Assembly (NCBI GenBank): GCA_032718475.1
Contig: JAUCBJ010005449.1
Coordinates: forward strand, 1-49,687
Reading direction: 5' to 3'
DNA from: Nemertoderma westbladi
Lineage: Eukaryota; Xenacoelomorpha; Nemertodermatida; Nemertodermatidae
DNA length: 49,687 nt
Shown: piece by piece, positions 1-9,640 of the stretch
Layout of the letters: each line of letters opens with the position of its first letter
How positions within the stretch are numbered: the stretch's first letter is position 1
The notes under the pieces: generated by a model
Seen by the model: only the letters and a program-made list of their open reading frames with translations
Told to the model about the DNA's origin: nothing
The model's database searches: none
Program-made: the position numbers and the translations under genes

Positions 1-51
1 GCAACCCTTACAATTTAGTAATAGCACGCTCCTGATCCCCTTTACTTAACA
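1..51. repeat. Terminal fragment of LTR-like repeat
   Basis: The first 51 bases resemble the last ~50 bases of the 1972-bp insertion that ends at 13607. Both share GCTCCTGAT, a CCCCT block and a TAACA terminus. This is probably the end of another dispersed copy whose body lies outside the window. The bases after position 51 do not look like a tRNA primer-binding site, so a solo LTR is more likely than a 5' LTR. Confidence 0.45.
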
Positions 52-418
52 GTAGAGCAGTCTTCGTGTCTTATTGGTTAGGCGGGAACTTATTAGGTTG
101 GCAGAGAAGTATACCAGTATTTGTCTGTTCAACAGTTCTGCTGTTAGTATAGAGGTCGCGGTTGTTTATCACATCTTCGTAGGAAATTTCAAGAGTGCCG
201 GAGTGCTATAAAGTTATATTATTTGTTGTAAGCCTAAAGTCATTTAGTCAACGTAACTTAGTACACAAGCCAACTTAGTCAAAGTCGTTAACAAGTTTGA
301 CATAAAAAAGAACTCTTACTGTCAACACAAATAGTAATGTTTCCATGACATTAATAATAATATTCAATTTAAATAGATAATAGACTGAAGGCGTTCTATA
401 AATACATATTATAATATA
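52..418. other. Unannotated AT-rich stretch
   Basis: I see no coding potential, RNA gene or recognisable repeat here. The short open frames lack codon structure and similarity. Confidence 0.5.
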
Positions 419-645
419 TACCGTGTGTTCCATAATGATCCCCCCCCCCTGGCCAGCCATAACTGTCAGACATGCACCTTAGAGTAATATACCATTCGAA
501 ATAGAATTTAATTCTGAGCTTGCATGCAAAAATTTAGGGTCCAATAGAAAATTATAAATATTTTATATGCAATTCTTTAAACCTATCTTACTTTTCAATA
601 TTTGTGATTTAATCACAATTTTAAAAAAATATAATTTATCCAGCG
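419..645 (+). repeat. Left arm of long inverted repeat
   Basis: This 227-bp arm is the imperfect reverse complement of 5488-5712. The outer end reads TACCGTGTGTTCCATA here and TACCGGGTGTTCCATA on the reverse strand at 5712. Inner landmarks such as CTGTCAGACATGCACCTTAG, TTGCATGCAAAAATTTAGGG and TTTATCCAGCG occur in both arms. TA lies at both outer edges, as with TA-targeting DNA transposons, but no transposase lies between the arms. They could be terminal inverted repeats of one 5.3-kb unit or two oppositely oriented copies of a short repeat. Confidence 0.75.
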
Positions 646-990
646 TTAGGCATCGGCTTTGTTTATTTAATTTATTTATATAATGAACTATTTACTACAC
701 AATATAATCAAATTGGTACATACAGTACTTTCATATAATTGAGTAGGTTCCTGGTACATAAATGATTATATAATGTAGACGGAGGCTTGTCGGGTGGGCC
801 CATTACACAAACCCCCGTGTACATTTGTAAATAAGTAGGTATACCATTGTAATTAAGTTGGTAGGGCCTAACACTAAATAAGCGCTACTGTAAATACGTA
901 TGTTGCACTGTAAATATGTTAACAACTCATGAAAAACAACTATTGGTAATACAGTAGGTAAATAAGTCATGCTGGATGCAGTCTAAAGGG
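646..990. other. Unannotated AT-rich stretch
   Basis: No gene or recognisable repeat was seen between the left inverted-repeat arm and the satellite. Confidence 0.5.
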
Positions 991-1021
991 AAACATTTCA
1001 GTATACAGTATAACACAGTAA
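991..1021 (+). repeat. 31-bp direct repeat bordering the satellite, left copy
   Basis: These 31 bases, beginning AAACATTTCAG and ending AACACAGTAA, recur without a mismatch at 3307-3337, immediately after the satellite array. The two copies bracket the array exactly. Confidence 0.9.
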
Positions 1022-3306
1022 CCTAAACTAAAACTAAACTAAAACTAAACTAAAACTAAACTAAAACTAAACTAAAACTAAACTAAAACTAAACTAAAAC
1101 TAAACTAAAACTAAAACTAAAACTAAAACTAAAACTAAAACTAAACTAAAACTAAACTAAAACTAAACTAAAACTAAACTAAAACTAAACTAAAACTAAA
1201 CTAAAACTAAACTAAAACTAAACTAAAACTAAACTAAAACTAAACTAAAACTAAACTAAAACTAAACTAAAACTAAACTAAAACTAAACTAAAACTAAAC
1301 TAAAACTAAACTAAAACTAAACTAAAACTAAACTAAAACTAAACTAAAACTAAACTAAAACTAAACTAAAACTAAACTAAAACTAAACTAAAACTAAACT
1401 AAAACTAAAACTAAAACTAAAACTAAAACTAAAACTAAACTAAACTAAAACTAAAACTAAAACTAAAACTAAAACTAAAACTAAAACTAAAACTAAAACT
1501 AAAACTAAAACTAAAACTAAAACTAAAACTAAAACTAAAACTAAAACTAAAACTAAAACTAAAACTAAAACTAAAACTAAAACTAAAACTAAAACTAAAA
1601 CTAAAACTAAAACTAAAACTAAAACTAAAACTAAAACTAAAACTAAAACTAAAAACTAAACTAAAACTAAACTAAAACTAAACTAAAACTAAACTAAAAC
1701 TAAACTAAAACTAAACTAAAACTAAACTAAAACTAAACTAAAACTAAACTAAAACTAAACTAAAACTAAACTAAAACTAAACTAAACTAAACTAAACTAA
1801 ACTAAAACTAAACTAAAACTAAACTAAAACTAAACTAAAACTAAACTAAAACTAAACTAAAACTAAACTAAAACTAAACTAAAACTAAACTAAAACTAAA
1901 CTAAAACTAAACTAAAACTAAAACTAAACTAAAACTAAAACTAAAACTAAAACTAAACTAAAACTAAACTAAAACTAAACTAAAACTAAACTAAACTAAA
2001 ACTAAACTAAAACTAAACTAAAACTAAACTAAAACTAAACTAAAACTAAACTAAAACTAAACTAAAACTAAACTAAAACTAAACTAAAACTAAAACTAAA
2101 CTAAAACTAAACTAAAACTAAACTAAAACTAAAACTAAACTAAAACTAAAACTAAAACTAAAACTAAACTAAACTAAAACTAAAACTAAAACTAAACTAA
2201 ACTAAACTAAACTAAACTAAACTAAAACTAAAACTAAAACTAAACTAAACTAAACTAAACTAAACTAAACTAAACTAAACTAAAACTAAAACTAAAACTA
2301 AAACTAAACTAAACTAAACTAAACTAAACTAAACTAAAACTAAAACTAAAACTAAACTAAACTAAACTAAACTAAACTAAACTAAAACTAAAACTAAAAC
2401 TAAACTAAAACTAAACTAAAACTAAACTAAAACTAAACTAAAACTAAACTAAAACTAAAACTAAACTAAAACTAAACTAAAACTAAACTAAAACTAAACT
2501 AAAACTAAAACTAAACTAAAACTAAAACTAAAACTAAAACTAAACTAAACTAAAACTAAAACTAAAACTAAACTAAACTAAACTAAACTAAACTAAACTA
2601 AAACTAAAACTAAAACTAAACTAAACTAAACTAAACTAAACTAAACTAAACTAAACTAAAACTAAAACTAAAACTAAAACTAAACTAAACTAAACTAAAC
2701 TAAACTAAACTAAAACTAAAACTAAAACTAAACTAAACTAAACTAAACTAAACTAAACTAAAACTAAAACTAAAACTAAAACTAAACTAAACTAAACTAA
2801 ACTAAACTAAACTAAAACTAAACTAAACTAAACTAAACTAAACTAAACTAAACTAAACTAAACTAAACTAAAACTAAAACTAAAACTAAAACTAAAACTA
2901 AACTAAACTAAACTAAACTAAACTAAACTAAAACTAAAACTAAAACTAAAACTAAAACTAAAACTAAAACTAAACTAAAACTAAACTAAACTAAACTAAA
3001 CTAAACTAAACTAAAACTAAAACTAAAACTAAAACTAAAACTAAACTAAACTAAACTAAACTAAACTAAACTAAACTAAACTAAACTAAACTAAACTAAA
3101 CTAAACTAAACTAAAACTAAACTAAACTAAACTAAACTAAACTAAAACTAAAACTAAACTAAAACTAAACTAAACTAAACTAAAACTAAAACTAAACTAA
3201 ACTAAACTAAACTAAACTAAAACTAAAACTAAAACTAAACTAAAACTAAACTAAACTAAAACTAAAACTAAACTAAAACTAAACTAAAACTAAACTAAAC
3301 TAAACT
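1022..3306. repeat. AAACT/AAAACT satellite array, ~2.3 kb
   Basis: The array is an uninterrupted mixture of the pentamer AAACT and the hexamer AAAACT. The first ~1.4 kb is mostly an alternating 5+6 (11-bp) unit, with blocks of pure hexamer such as about 1450-1655. The second half is a higher-order pattern in which runs of about six pentamers alternate with three or four hexamers. It lacks the TTAGGG telomere motif. One strand is purely A/C/T and its complement is T-rich with isolated G. A perfect 31-bp direct repeat flanks it. Confidence 0.95.
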
Positions 3307-3337
3307 AAACATTTCAGTATACAGTATAACACAGTAA
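3307..3337 (+). repeat. 31-bp direct repeat bordering the satellite, right copy
   Basis: Identical to 991-1021. Its first bases (AAAC) merge with the last satellite unit, so the border may reflect slippage or unequal exchange that starts from this unique sequence. Confidence 0.9.
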
Positions 3338-3428
3338 ATTGAATTTAACGAAGTGGAAGGTAACAACTACAGTACTCAGATTACATAGATTACGTTTTAT
3401 CGATAATTAATTACAGTTGGATATTTCT

Positions 3429-3575
3429 TAGTTTGATTTGGCTTCAATAGAATGCATATCTGCCAGATATGAATGTAATTTATATTTGAAGATTCTAATA
3501 GATTGTGTCTGCCGCACAGTTTCGGGGACTCCATTCCAGACTACCGGGGCCCTGACTTTGATGACTTTGATGATT
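3429..3575 (-). pseudogene. LINE reverse transcriptase C-terminal fragment
   Basis: Read on the minus strand, this encodes the typical last ~45 residues of CR1/L2/jockey-like LINE polyproteins. The signature VRAPVVWNGVPETVR is followed by QSIRIFKYKLHSYL and the protein ends at a TAA near 3429. The pattern 'P..WN.lP..vr...s...FK..L..yL' marks the C terminus of many LINE ORF2 proteins. Only this terminal piece remains, so it is a 5'-truncated copy. It lies beside a second, longer LINE fragment on the same strand, and both sit inside the 419-5712 inverted repeat. Confidence 0.65.
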
Positions 3576-3754
3576 TGCAGGTTGCAGCCCTGTTTAAACA
3601 GTTATTACTGCCTGACTTTTGCTGTATTGCAATATATCCACTATTCGGTTACCGGTATTAGTGTTTCTTTGGTAATTTTACTGAATTAGGCCCAACAGAA
3701 GTAATTAAAATGACAAGTTCCAGTGCAATCTTCGATGACTGTGAAGAAAAACGT

Positions 3755-5360
3755 ATGGTTAATAATAATAATAATAATAATAATAATGCATTTGTATAGC
3801 GCCAAATTTACAACAATAGAAGTACGCTAAGGCGCTTACGTCACAAGCAATATAACATTAAAACTAGCAGTGCAAGTAGTACAGAAATTAAAAAATTATA
3901 GTCGTCATTAACATTAAAACGTGCAGTTCAAAATGACTAAAAGTTATTACAATCGTTAAAAAGTGGAACATACAGTACAAATTGATATATATATACTCGC
4001 CGTAAATGAAACGTACAGTAAAAAATATGTAATAAAAAAATTAATTAGCATAGTTAAAAAGTGTAGTTGACGGACGTACTGAAACAATAAAAACTAGCAA
4101 TGGGGTAATAAAATGGACACAAACACTAAAAAACGCATGAAGAACAAATTGAAAGAAGTTTACAGTTTTTGGAGAGTTGATTGGATATCTAGAGTTGGAA
4201 TAAAATAATTAGAGAGTTCATGTTTTGGAGTTTAATTATATGCAATTTCAAAAAGATGTGTTTTGAGTCGCTGTTTAACAATTGTGGTGTCGGAGATCGA
4301 GCGGATATCTTTTGCGAGTTTGTTCCCGAGTCGTGGGGCGGCTACTGGGAATGCCCGGCGCCCTAGGGTTTGACAGTTGAATCGCGGCTCAAAGAAAGTG
4401 AGTGTAGTGCAATTCCTTGTAGTGTTGTTATTGCGATTGATCCGGACAAGCATGTCAGATATGTAATGTGGTGCGTGACCTAAGGTGGACTTGTGGACAA
4501 GGAGAAGCAATTTAAACTCAATGCGTTTACGCACTGGTAGCCAATGTAATTCTTTGAGACTCGGCGTAATGTGGTCATACTTGTGAACCTTAGTTAGTAG
4601 GCGGGCGGCCGAGTTTTGCACACGTTGCAATTTTGCTAGTTGGTAGCTAGACACCCAATAGAGGAGGCCGTTACAGTAGTCAATCCGACTTGAAATAAGT
4701 GAATGTATAACTGTTTTAGCGGACTTTTGGTCAAGAAAGTTGATGATACGGCGAATGTTATGGATGTGGAAGAACGCGGCATTACAAGTTTTGGATATGA
4801 ATTTTCCCATGGTGAGATTTGGATCGAACCATGTGCCGAGGTTCTTTACAAATTTTGCAGGGCGTATTTTAAAGTTACCAACGTTTAGGTATTGTGTAGA
4901 TACTTTAGAGAGTTGTTGAGGTGTTCCCAGTATTATATACTCGGTTTTATCATCGTTTATTTTAAGTTTGTTTACAATAAACCACCTACGTATATCTGCA
5001 ATACATCTCTGGAGGGCTTGTAATGCATCTGTTTCGTTGGATTCACTTGATGGCTGAAACGCATGGTATGTTTGTTTGTCATCAGCATATCCATGTAAGG
5101 CGATTGGCAAGTGGGTCTCAATGATAGTAAATAGACCCCGCCCGAAATTACTGAAATAGTGACAGGATATAAGCATGCACCCTGGGGGAAGCCGTATTCC
5201 AATACGTGTTCTCTGGAATTGGAACCGAGAGTTGTTACGTGTTGGCGGCGCCCCCGGAGGAAGGATGAGAACCACCGTAGACATGTGCCGCAAATTCCCA
5301 GGTCAGATTTGAATACATGCAGAAGGCGATCGTGGTCGTTATCGTGATCGTTACTTTTAG
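3755..5360 (-). pseudogene. 5'-truncated CR1/L2-type LINE (RT domain, 3' UTR, ATT tail)
   Basis: On the minus strand, motifs run in order: HDRLLHVFKSDLGICG, then FLRGRRQHV, then GFPQGACL (the usual 'GvPQGS' block), then the catalytic YADD at about 5078-5089, then the thumb and connection region with IDYCNGLLYW, LQRVQNSAARLL and LKELHWLPVRKRI, ending LFEIAYN at 4232. The first blocks and the YADD block lie in different frames, so a frameshift separates them near 5130. A 3' UTR of ~440 bp follows and ends in (ATT)n at 3761-3787, the tail expected for this clade. The 5' end is truncated near 5360, so endonuclease and ORF1 are missing and the copy is dead. Confidence 0.85.
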
Positions 5361-5408
5361 AGAGGGTCGTGATTCTGTGGCATAATCAAACTGAACTCAA
5401 CCAAAAAC

Positions 5409-5424
5409 GGCCCTTTTTAGGGCC
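5409..5424 (+). promoter_or_regulatory. Histone-type 3' stem-loop candidate
   Basis: The sequence GGCCCTTTTTAGGGCC has a 6-bp perfect stem and a TTTT loop. It is preceded by CCAAAAAC and followed by AACATCC, which resembles the conserved 3' processing element of replication-dependent histone mRNAs (GGYYCTTYTNARRRCC). No histone coding sequence is visible upstream; the short plus-strand frame ending at the TAA near 5384 does not read as a histone. It could be a relic of a histone repeat or a chance palindrome. Confidence 0.35.
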
Positions 5425-5487
5425 AACATCCTTTGCCACTATCGAGGAGCTTCCCGTGCTGCTGTAAAGCTGATGACTAACGCCAAA

Positions 5488-5712
5488 CGCTGGATAAATT
5501 ATATTTTTTAAATTGTGATTGAATCACAAATATTGAAAAGTAAGATAGGTTTAAAGAATTGCCTATAAAATTTTTATAATTTTGTATTGGACCCTAAATT
5601 TTTGCATGCAAGCTCAGAATTAAATGCTCTTTCGAATGGTATATTACTCTAAGGTGCATGTCTGACAGTTTTAGCTGGCCAGTGGGGGGCAATCAGTATG
5701 GAACACCCGGTA
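5488..5712 (-). repeat. Right arm of long inverted repeat
   Basis: Reverse-complement partner of 419-645. The outer edge reads GGAACACCCGGTA and a TA follows the last matched base. Small indels separate the arms, including a poly-C tract in the left arm where the right arm has a mixed G-rich tract. Confidence 0.75.
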
Positions 5713-5849
5713 TTAGTGGGGTCGCTTAAGGCTAAAATATAGCAAAATCGTTAATTGCCGGACAAAAGCATGAAAATGTGACTATATATGTAAACAAATG
5801 TGTAGATTAATCTGAGCCTGTGTACCAAAATAATTGACTACTTCCCTAG
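5713..5849. other. Spacer without recognised feature
   Basis: Nothing identifiable between the inverted-repeat arm and the X-box repeat region. Confidence 0.4.
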
Positions 5850-6517
5850 AAACAGGGTGACTTTTCCATAGCAACCGGATACTTTTGGTCGTATCTGTTA
5901 TTGAAACTCGCCATATAGAAAAATTACGTTTATATAACTGGGTTAGTTTAAAGATAGAAGTCGTGTACACGTTTCCATAGCAACCAGTTGACCTTTCCCT
6001 AGCAACCACTGTATAATTAATGAAATCATGATTGAAACTTGGGATAATCAGCCTGACTAGCAATATAAGATTGTTATTAATGACATAGGCGCTGATGCAC
6101 GTTTCCATTGCAACAGGGTGAGCTTTCCCTAGCAACCGCAATTAATTCAATTCAATTTATTTATTTCCATAGATTGCATAATGATTGACGTGGGCCCCAT
6201 AGCATAGCTAGAGTAGGGCACCACGTCAATCAGCATAATGAATGCACTACGTAAGATACAATACACATTAAATAATTAATGAATACTAATTTATTAATTA
6301 ATGAACCGCTGTATATTAAATGAAATTCTGATTGAAACTTGTGATAATCAGCCTGTCTTTAGCAAGATAAAATTATTATTAGTGACATCGGCGCTGGTAC
6401 ACGTTTCCTTAGCAACAAGGTGACCTTTCCCTAGCAACTGCCTGCAATTCTGATTGAAATGTGGGATAATCAACCGGAAATAGCAATATAATATTGTTAG
6501 TAGTTATGTATATTAGA
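5850..6517. repeat. Diverged X-box-containing repeats
   Basis: Several degenerate copies of a ~165-bp unit are present. The recurrent order is GTTTCCNTWGCAAC, then CTTTCCCTAGCAAC 12-20 bp later, then TGATTGAAACTTGNGATAATC, then a GCGCTGRTRCACG segment. Copies lie around 5955-6135, 6300-6435 and 6440-6517. GTTTCCATAGCAAC matches the RFX-factor X-box (GTNRCC-spacer-RGYAAC). The region looks like the older source from which the regular 57/58-bp array next to it was amplified. Confidence 0.65.
6141..6300. repeat. Hairpin-bearing insertion inside the X-box repeats
   Basis: An unrelated ~160-bp AT-rich piece interrupts the repeat unit. It carries a perfect 12-bp inverted repeat, TGATTGACGTGG at 6182-6193 and CCACGTCAATCA at 6221-6232, with GGGCCCC and TAGCATAGCTA in the loop. 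The left end, AATTCAATTTATTTATTT, resembles a SINE or MITE tail. Family not identified. Confidence 0.45.
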
Positions 6518-7290
6518 GCTGATACACGTTTCCTTAGCAACAAGGTGACCCAAAAGCTTTTACATGTATATTAGAGCTGATACACGTTTCCTTAGCAACA
6601 AGGTGACCAAAAGCTTTTACATGTATATTAGAGCTGATACACGTTTCCTTAGCAACAAGGTGACCCAAAAGCTTTTACATGTATATTAGAGCTGATACAC
6701 GTTTCCTTAGCAACAAGGTGACCAAAAGCTTTTACATGTATATTAGAGCTGATACACGTTTCCTTAGCAACAAGGTGACCCAAAAGCTTTTACATGTATA
6801 TTAGAGCTGATACACGTTTCCTTAGCAACAAGGTGACCAAAAGCTTTTACATGTATATTAGAGCTGATACACGTTTCCTTAGCAACAAGGTGACCAAAAG
6901 CTTTTACATGTATATTAGAGCTGATACACGTTTCCTTAGCAACAAGGTGACCCAAAAGCTTTTACATGTATATTAGAGCTGATACACGTTTCCTTAGCAA
7001 CAAGGTGACCAAAAGCTTTTACATGTATATTAGAGCTGATACACGTTTCCTTAGCAACAAGGTGACCCAAAAGCTTTTACATGTATATTAGAGCTGATAC
7101 ACGTTTCCTTAGCAACAAGGTGACCCAAAAGCTTTTACATGTATATTAGAGCTGATACACGTTTCCTTAGCAACAAGGTGACCCAAAAGCTTTTACATGT
7201 ATATTAGAGCTGATACACGTTTCCTTAGCAACAAGGTGACCCAAAAGCTTTTACATGTATATTAGAGCTGATACAAGTTTCAATAAAAGT
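6518..7290 (+). repeat. 57/58-bp minisatellite, 13 tandem units, each with an X-box
   Basis: The GCTGATACACG anchor occurs at 6518, 6576, 6633, 6691, 6748, 6806, 6863, 6920, 6978, 7035, 7093, 7151 and 7209, and in degenerate form at 7267. Units are 57 or 58 bp, differing by one C after GGTGACC. Each holds GTTTCCTTAGCAAC, a near-perfect RFX X-box, plus the palindromes AAAAGCTTTT and ACATGT. The short open frames here are artefacts of periodicity. Confidence 0.95.
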
Positions 7291-8035
7291 ATTTCACTTT
7301 AGGCTTATGGGGATATTGTGTTTTATAAAACTACAGTTGTAAAAGTATAAAAGTACAGTTAAAAATCCAAAAATGTAGCCACGGGCGGAACTGACCCCAT
7401 AATAATAATAATATAATAATACAATGTTGATATATTTCTCTAAAAAATCTGTAAGGAACTGAAAAAAATGGAAATATTTCAAGAGAACAAAAATTACAAA
7501 ATAAATTTGTGGGTCTGGACATAACTTCCTGCAGGGTGAGACTACGTTCCACATTGGTAGTGATAGTAGTTGCAGCATATTGCACACCGGACAGATTGGT
7601 TTGAATAAACAAAAGGGGAGAAACAAAACGCACAAGAGGAATGGGATTCGGGCATAAAAAATAAAGACTGGTTAAATTTAAGTAAACAGAAAGCACCAAA
7701 TTGTTAAGCTAGCTCCACTGATTGTACTGTACCATACGCTGCCCCTGCCGCCTGCATTTTCAAGGAATCATTGATTTAATAGATATGTAAACCTAACTAT
7801 GGCCAACATAGCGTATCTAGCCAAGTTATATTATATATTGCCTACACCTTCACCATTGCATCACCGTAGTGTAATACTGTATATACAGGTATATACTGGA
7901 CCCCCTTGAAGGGAGAACTATTTGATGCATGAACGTTTAATTAAAAATGACTAATTACTTGGGTTATGTTACTAGTAGGCCGACCCAATAATCCGTGGGA
8001 TACAGAAATTTCAACGAGAAGAAACCCTTTGGTTC
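7291..8035. other. Unannotated AT-rich stretch with ATA microsatellite
   Basis: No credible gene is present. A short TAATAATAATATAATAATA run lies near 7400-7422, beside GGGGTCAGTTCCGCCCGTGGC on the reverse strand. The two overlapping minus-strand open frames are low complexity and match nothing I recognise. The segment lies downstream of the ORF1 at 8036-8776, but no ORF2 is visible in it. Confidence 0.5.
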
Positions 8036-8776
8036 TTAGGGAGAACTGTCAGTGGTGGAGTTTAGGCGCCGATGGGCAAATCCCACAGTGGCTGCAAGAT
8101 TCGCTATGTCGATGGATTGTCGAATAGGAATTACTTCACTTTCGTTGCCGATCTTGGCGACTACAACTCCATTGCGGGTATATGCGGAATGGATTTTTTT
8201 GGCTGACTTCATCTGCTTCAATTCGCGAAGTAAACTTGCACGGAAGGAGGTTAGATGTTCGGTCACGTAAACGCCGGCTGGAAGGTTATTCTTGTTTTTC
8301 AAAACGGATAATCGTGTACGACGTGCAACAAAGCGAATGAGCAGAGGACGGGGACGAATTTTCGCTGGACGGCCGTTGATGTGTTTATCATGAAGCTGTT
8401 TACCTGGAAGACGGTGCATGATGTCAATATCTGACTCGGATATATCGAAGGAATTTAGGATTTCCGATTCTGGTAGATCGGCAACTCCATGGAATAGCAG
8501 ATTGTAAGATTTCGAGTATTGTTCTTGGTCGTCGATCCGTACGTTTAAAGCAGTACATTTTTCATTGACTTTAACAAGTTGATTCTCCAAGTCCTCTTGT
8601 TTGCGTTGAAGGCTGGCAATTATTACATTGCCCTGTTTGATGTCAGCAATATCGGCTTTCATTTTGTCCATGTCTGAGGATAACTTCCTTATGAGGTAGT
8701 TTATTTCGTCGGTTTCACAGGAATCGAGTTCGGTAACGCTGGACCTAGTCGAACCGGAAGTCCTTTTAGTCGGCAT
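8036..8776 (-). CDS. LINE ORF1-like protein (coiled coil, RRM-like, C-terminal domain)
   Basis: A 246-residue open frame begins at an ATG and ends in TAA. Residues ~25-85 form a charged heptad coiled coil (IRKLSSDMDKMKADIADIK, then LQRKQEDLENQLVKVNEKC). An RRM-like segment follows at ~90-150 (YNLLFHGVADLPESEIL, then RPLLIRFVARRTRLSVLK). A basic C-terminal domain at ~160-215 contains GVYVTEHLTSFRASLLREL and a YTRNGVVVAKIG strand. This order is that of the RNA-binding ORF1 protein of L1-like and related LINEs, which trimerises and coats the element RNA. The reading frame is intact, but no endonuclease/RT ORF2 follows downstream on this strand, so it is an orphan ORF1 or a copy with ORF2 deleted. 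Confidence 0.7.
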   Translation of the reverse strand: MPTKRTSGSTRSSVTELDSCETDEINYLIRKLSSDMDKMKADIADIKQGNVIIASLQRKQEDLENQLVKVNEKCTALNVRIDDQEQYSKSYNLLFHGVADLPESEILNSFDISESDIDIMHRLPGKQLHDKHINGRPAKIRPRPLLIRFVARRTRLSVLKNKNNLPAGVYVTEHLTSFRASLLRELKQMKSAKKIHSAYTRNGVVVAKIGNESEVIPIRQSIDIANLAATVGFAHRRLNSTTDSSP

Positions 8777-9003
8777 GGTGTTGTGACTGTGACACGACCT
8801 GAGTACTGGACCTACCGTAGCAGCGTAGTAGTAGCCTCCTAGTCCGATCCAATGCTTAATACTGTAGGCTATTGGTTGAGGCTGTGAGGGTGAGCGGTAG
8901 CTTCAGCCGGAAGCGCGAAGTTCTGAAGTTAGTTGGATATTAGATAGGCTTAAATTAGGGCAGTAGTGCATGCAGACAGCAGCAGGGCAGTGCTACCGGT
9001 ACT
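8777..9003. other. Likely 5' UTR of the LINE ORF1, unannotated otherwise
   Basis: This GC-richer 230 bp lies immediately upstream of the minus-strand ORF1 start. It contains no ORF of note and may be the element's 5' leader and internal promoter. This is inferred from position only. Confidence 0.3.
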
Positions 9004-9417
9004 ATGCTAGCACAGGCATTACGGGCACGGTGGTTATCACTGTATGGACATCTGTTGCGTTCACGAGTTCCAGCTCATTACTCAACATTCTCTGCCAATT
9101 GGCTGACGATGGCCGCAGATACTGACTTTATAAAGGCAAATAAACAGAAAGAATATTACGACAGATCCACACACACATTAAAACCACTTGAACCTGGAAC
9201 ACACGTACTCATACAGGATCCCGTTTCTAAGAGATGGACAAGGAAGGGGATTATTTTTGAAAGGGGAAAGATGAGTAGAGATTACCACTTGAAATTACCA
9301 TCCGGGAAAGTCTTATGGCGTAATCGTCGCTTCCTGCGACCATATCCAAGCTCCAGTGATTCCATAGAGACAAAGGATGAAACTCCTACGGAAACACCTA
9401 AATCAGCCTTGAGATGA
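9004..9417 (+). pseudogene. Ty3/gypsy integrase C-terminal fragment
   Basis: The 137-residue frame carries LYGHLLRSRVPAHYS, equivalent to the 'LlmgRrLRs.vP' segment after the integrase core. It then has KEYYDRSTHTLKPLEPG, HVLIQDPVSKRWTRKG and LPSGKVLWRNRRFLRPYP, the chromodomain-like C-terminal end of gypsy integrases. The catalytic DDE core and everything upstream are missing, so this is the 3' terminal part of a polyprotein with its native stop. A polypurine tract and candidate LTR follow within 60 bp, which supports the orientation. Confidence 0.85.
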
Positions 9418-9457
9418 GGAACTCGAACACGCAATCTGATAAGGACCAATCGATCTT

Positions 9458-9640
9458 AATGGGGGGATGATGGAATTAGGTGATAAGGAGGAGACTCACC
9501 AATTCATATGGCTCGCCCCTTGAGGTTGGGCCTAAAGAAACTGTATTATACTAGCTTAGGGCATAGGGAGATACTGGTGTTGGGGTATTCGAGTGCAGTA
9601 GTGCTTCGGCAGTACAGTAGTATATGTACTCTTATATATC
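9458..9640 (+). mobile_element. Polypurine tract and candidate 3' LTR of the gypsy element
   Basis: AATGGGGGGATGA at 9458-9470 is a typical polypurine tract. A TG dinucleotide at 9468 or 9471 begins the likely LTR. The right end is unclear because minus-strand LINE sequence begins near 9641. A TATATATC element occurs near 9635. No second copy exists in the window to define the ends. Confidence 0.5.

Noticed and set aside
1022-3306. Internal telomere repeat
   Set aside because: Units are AAACT and AAAACT (AGTTT/AGTTTT on the other strand). They lack the GGG run of TTAGGG and vary between 5 and 6 bp.
5360-5384. Histone H4 C terminus upstream of the stem-loop
   Set aside because: GAGGGTCGTGATTCTGTGGCATAA only loosely resembles the end of an H4 gene. 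No frame gives H4 residues, and the sequence merges with LINE.
6764-6976. Repeated peptides encoded by the X-box satellite
   Set aside because: Open frames arise from a 57-bp unit being divisible by three and break at the 58-bp units.
6518-7290. CRISPR array
   Set aside because: The unit repeats in full with no unique spacers, and the surrounding DNA is eukaryotic.
7294-7699. Membrane-like ORFs at 7.3-7.7 kb
   Set aside because: Hydrophobic, low-complexity translation of AT-rich DNA in two overlapping frames, with no homologous features.
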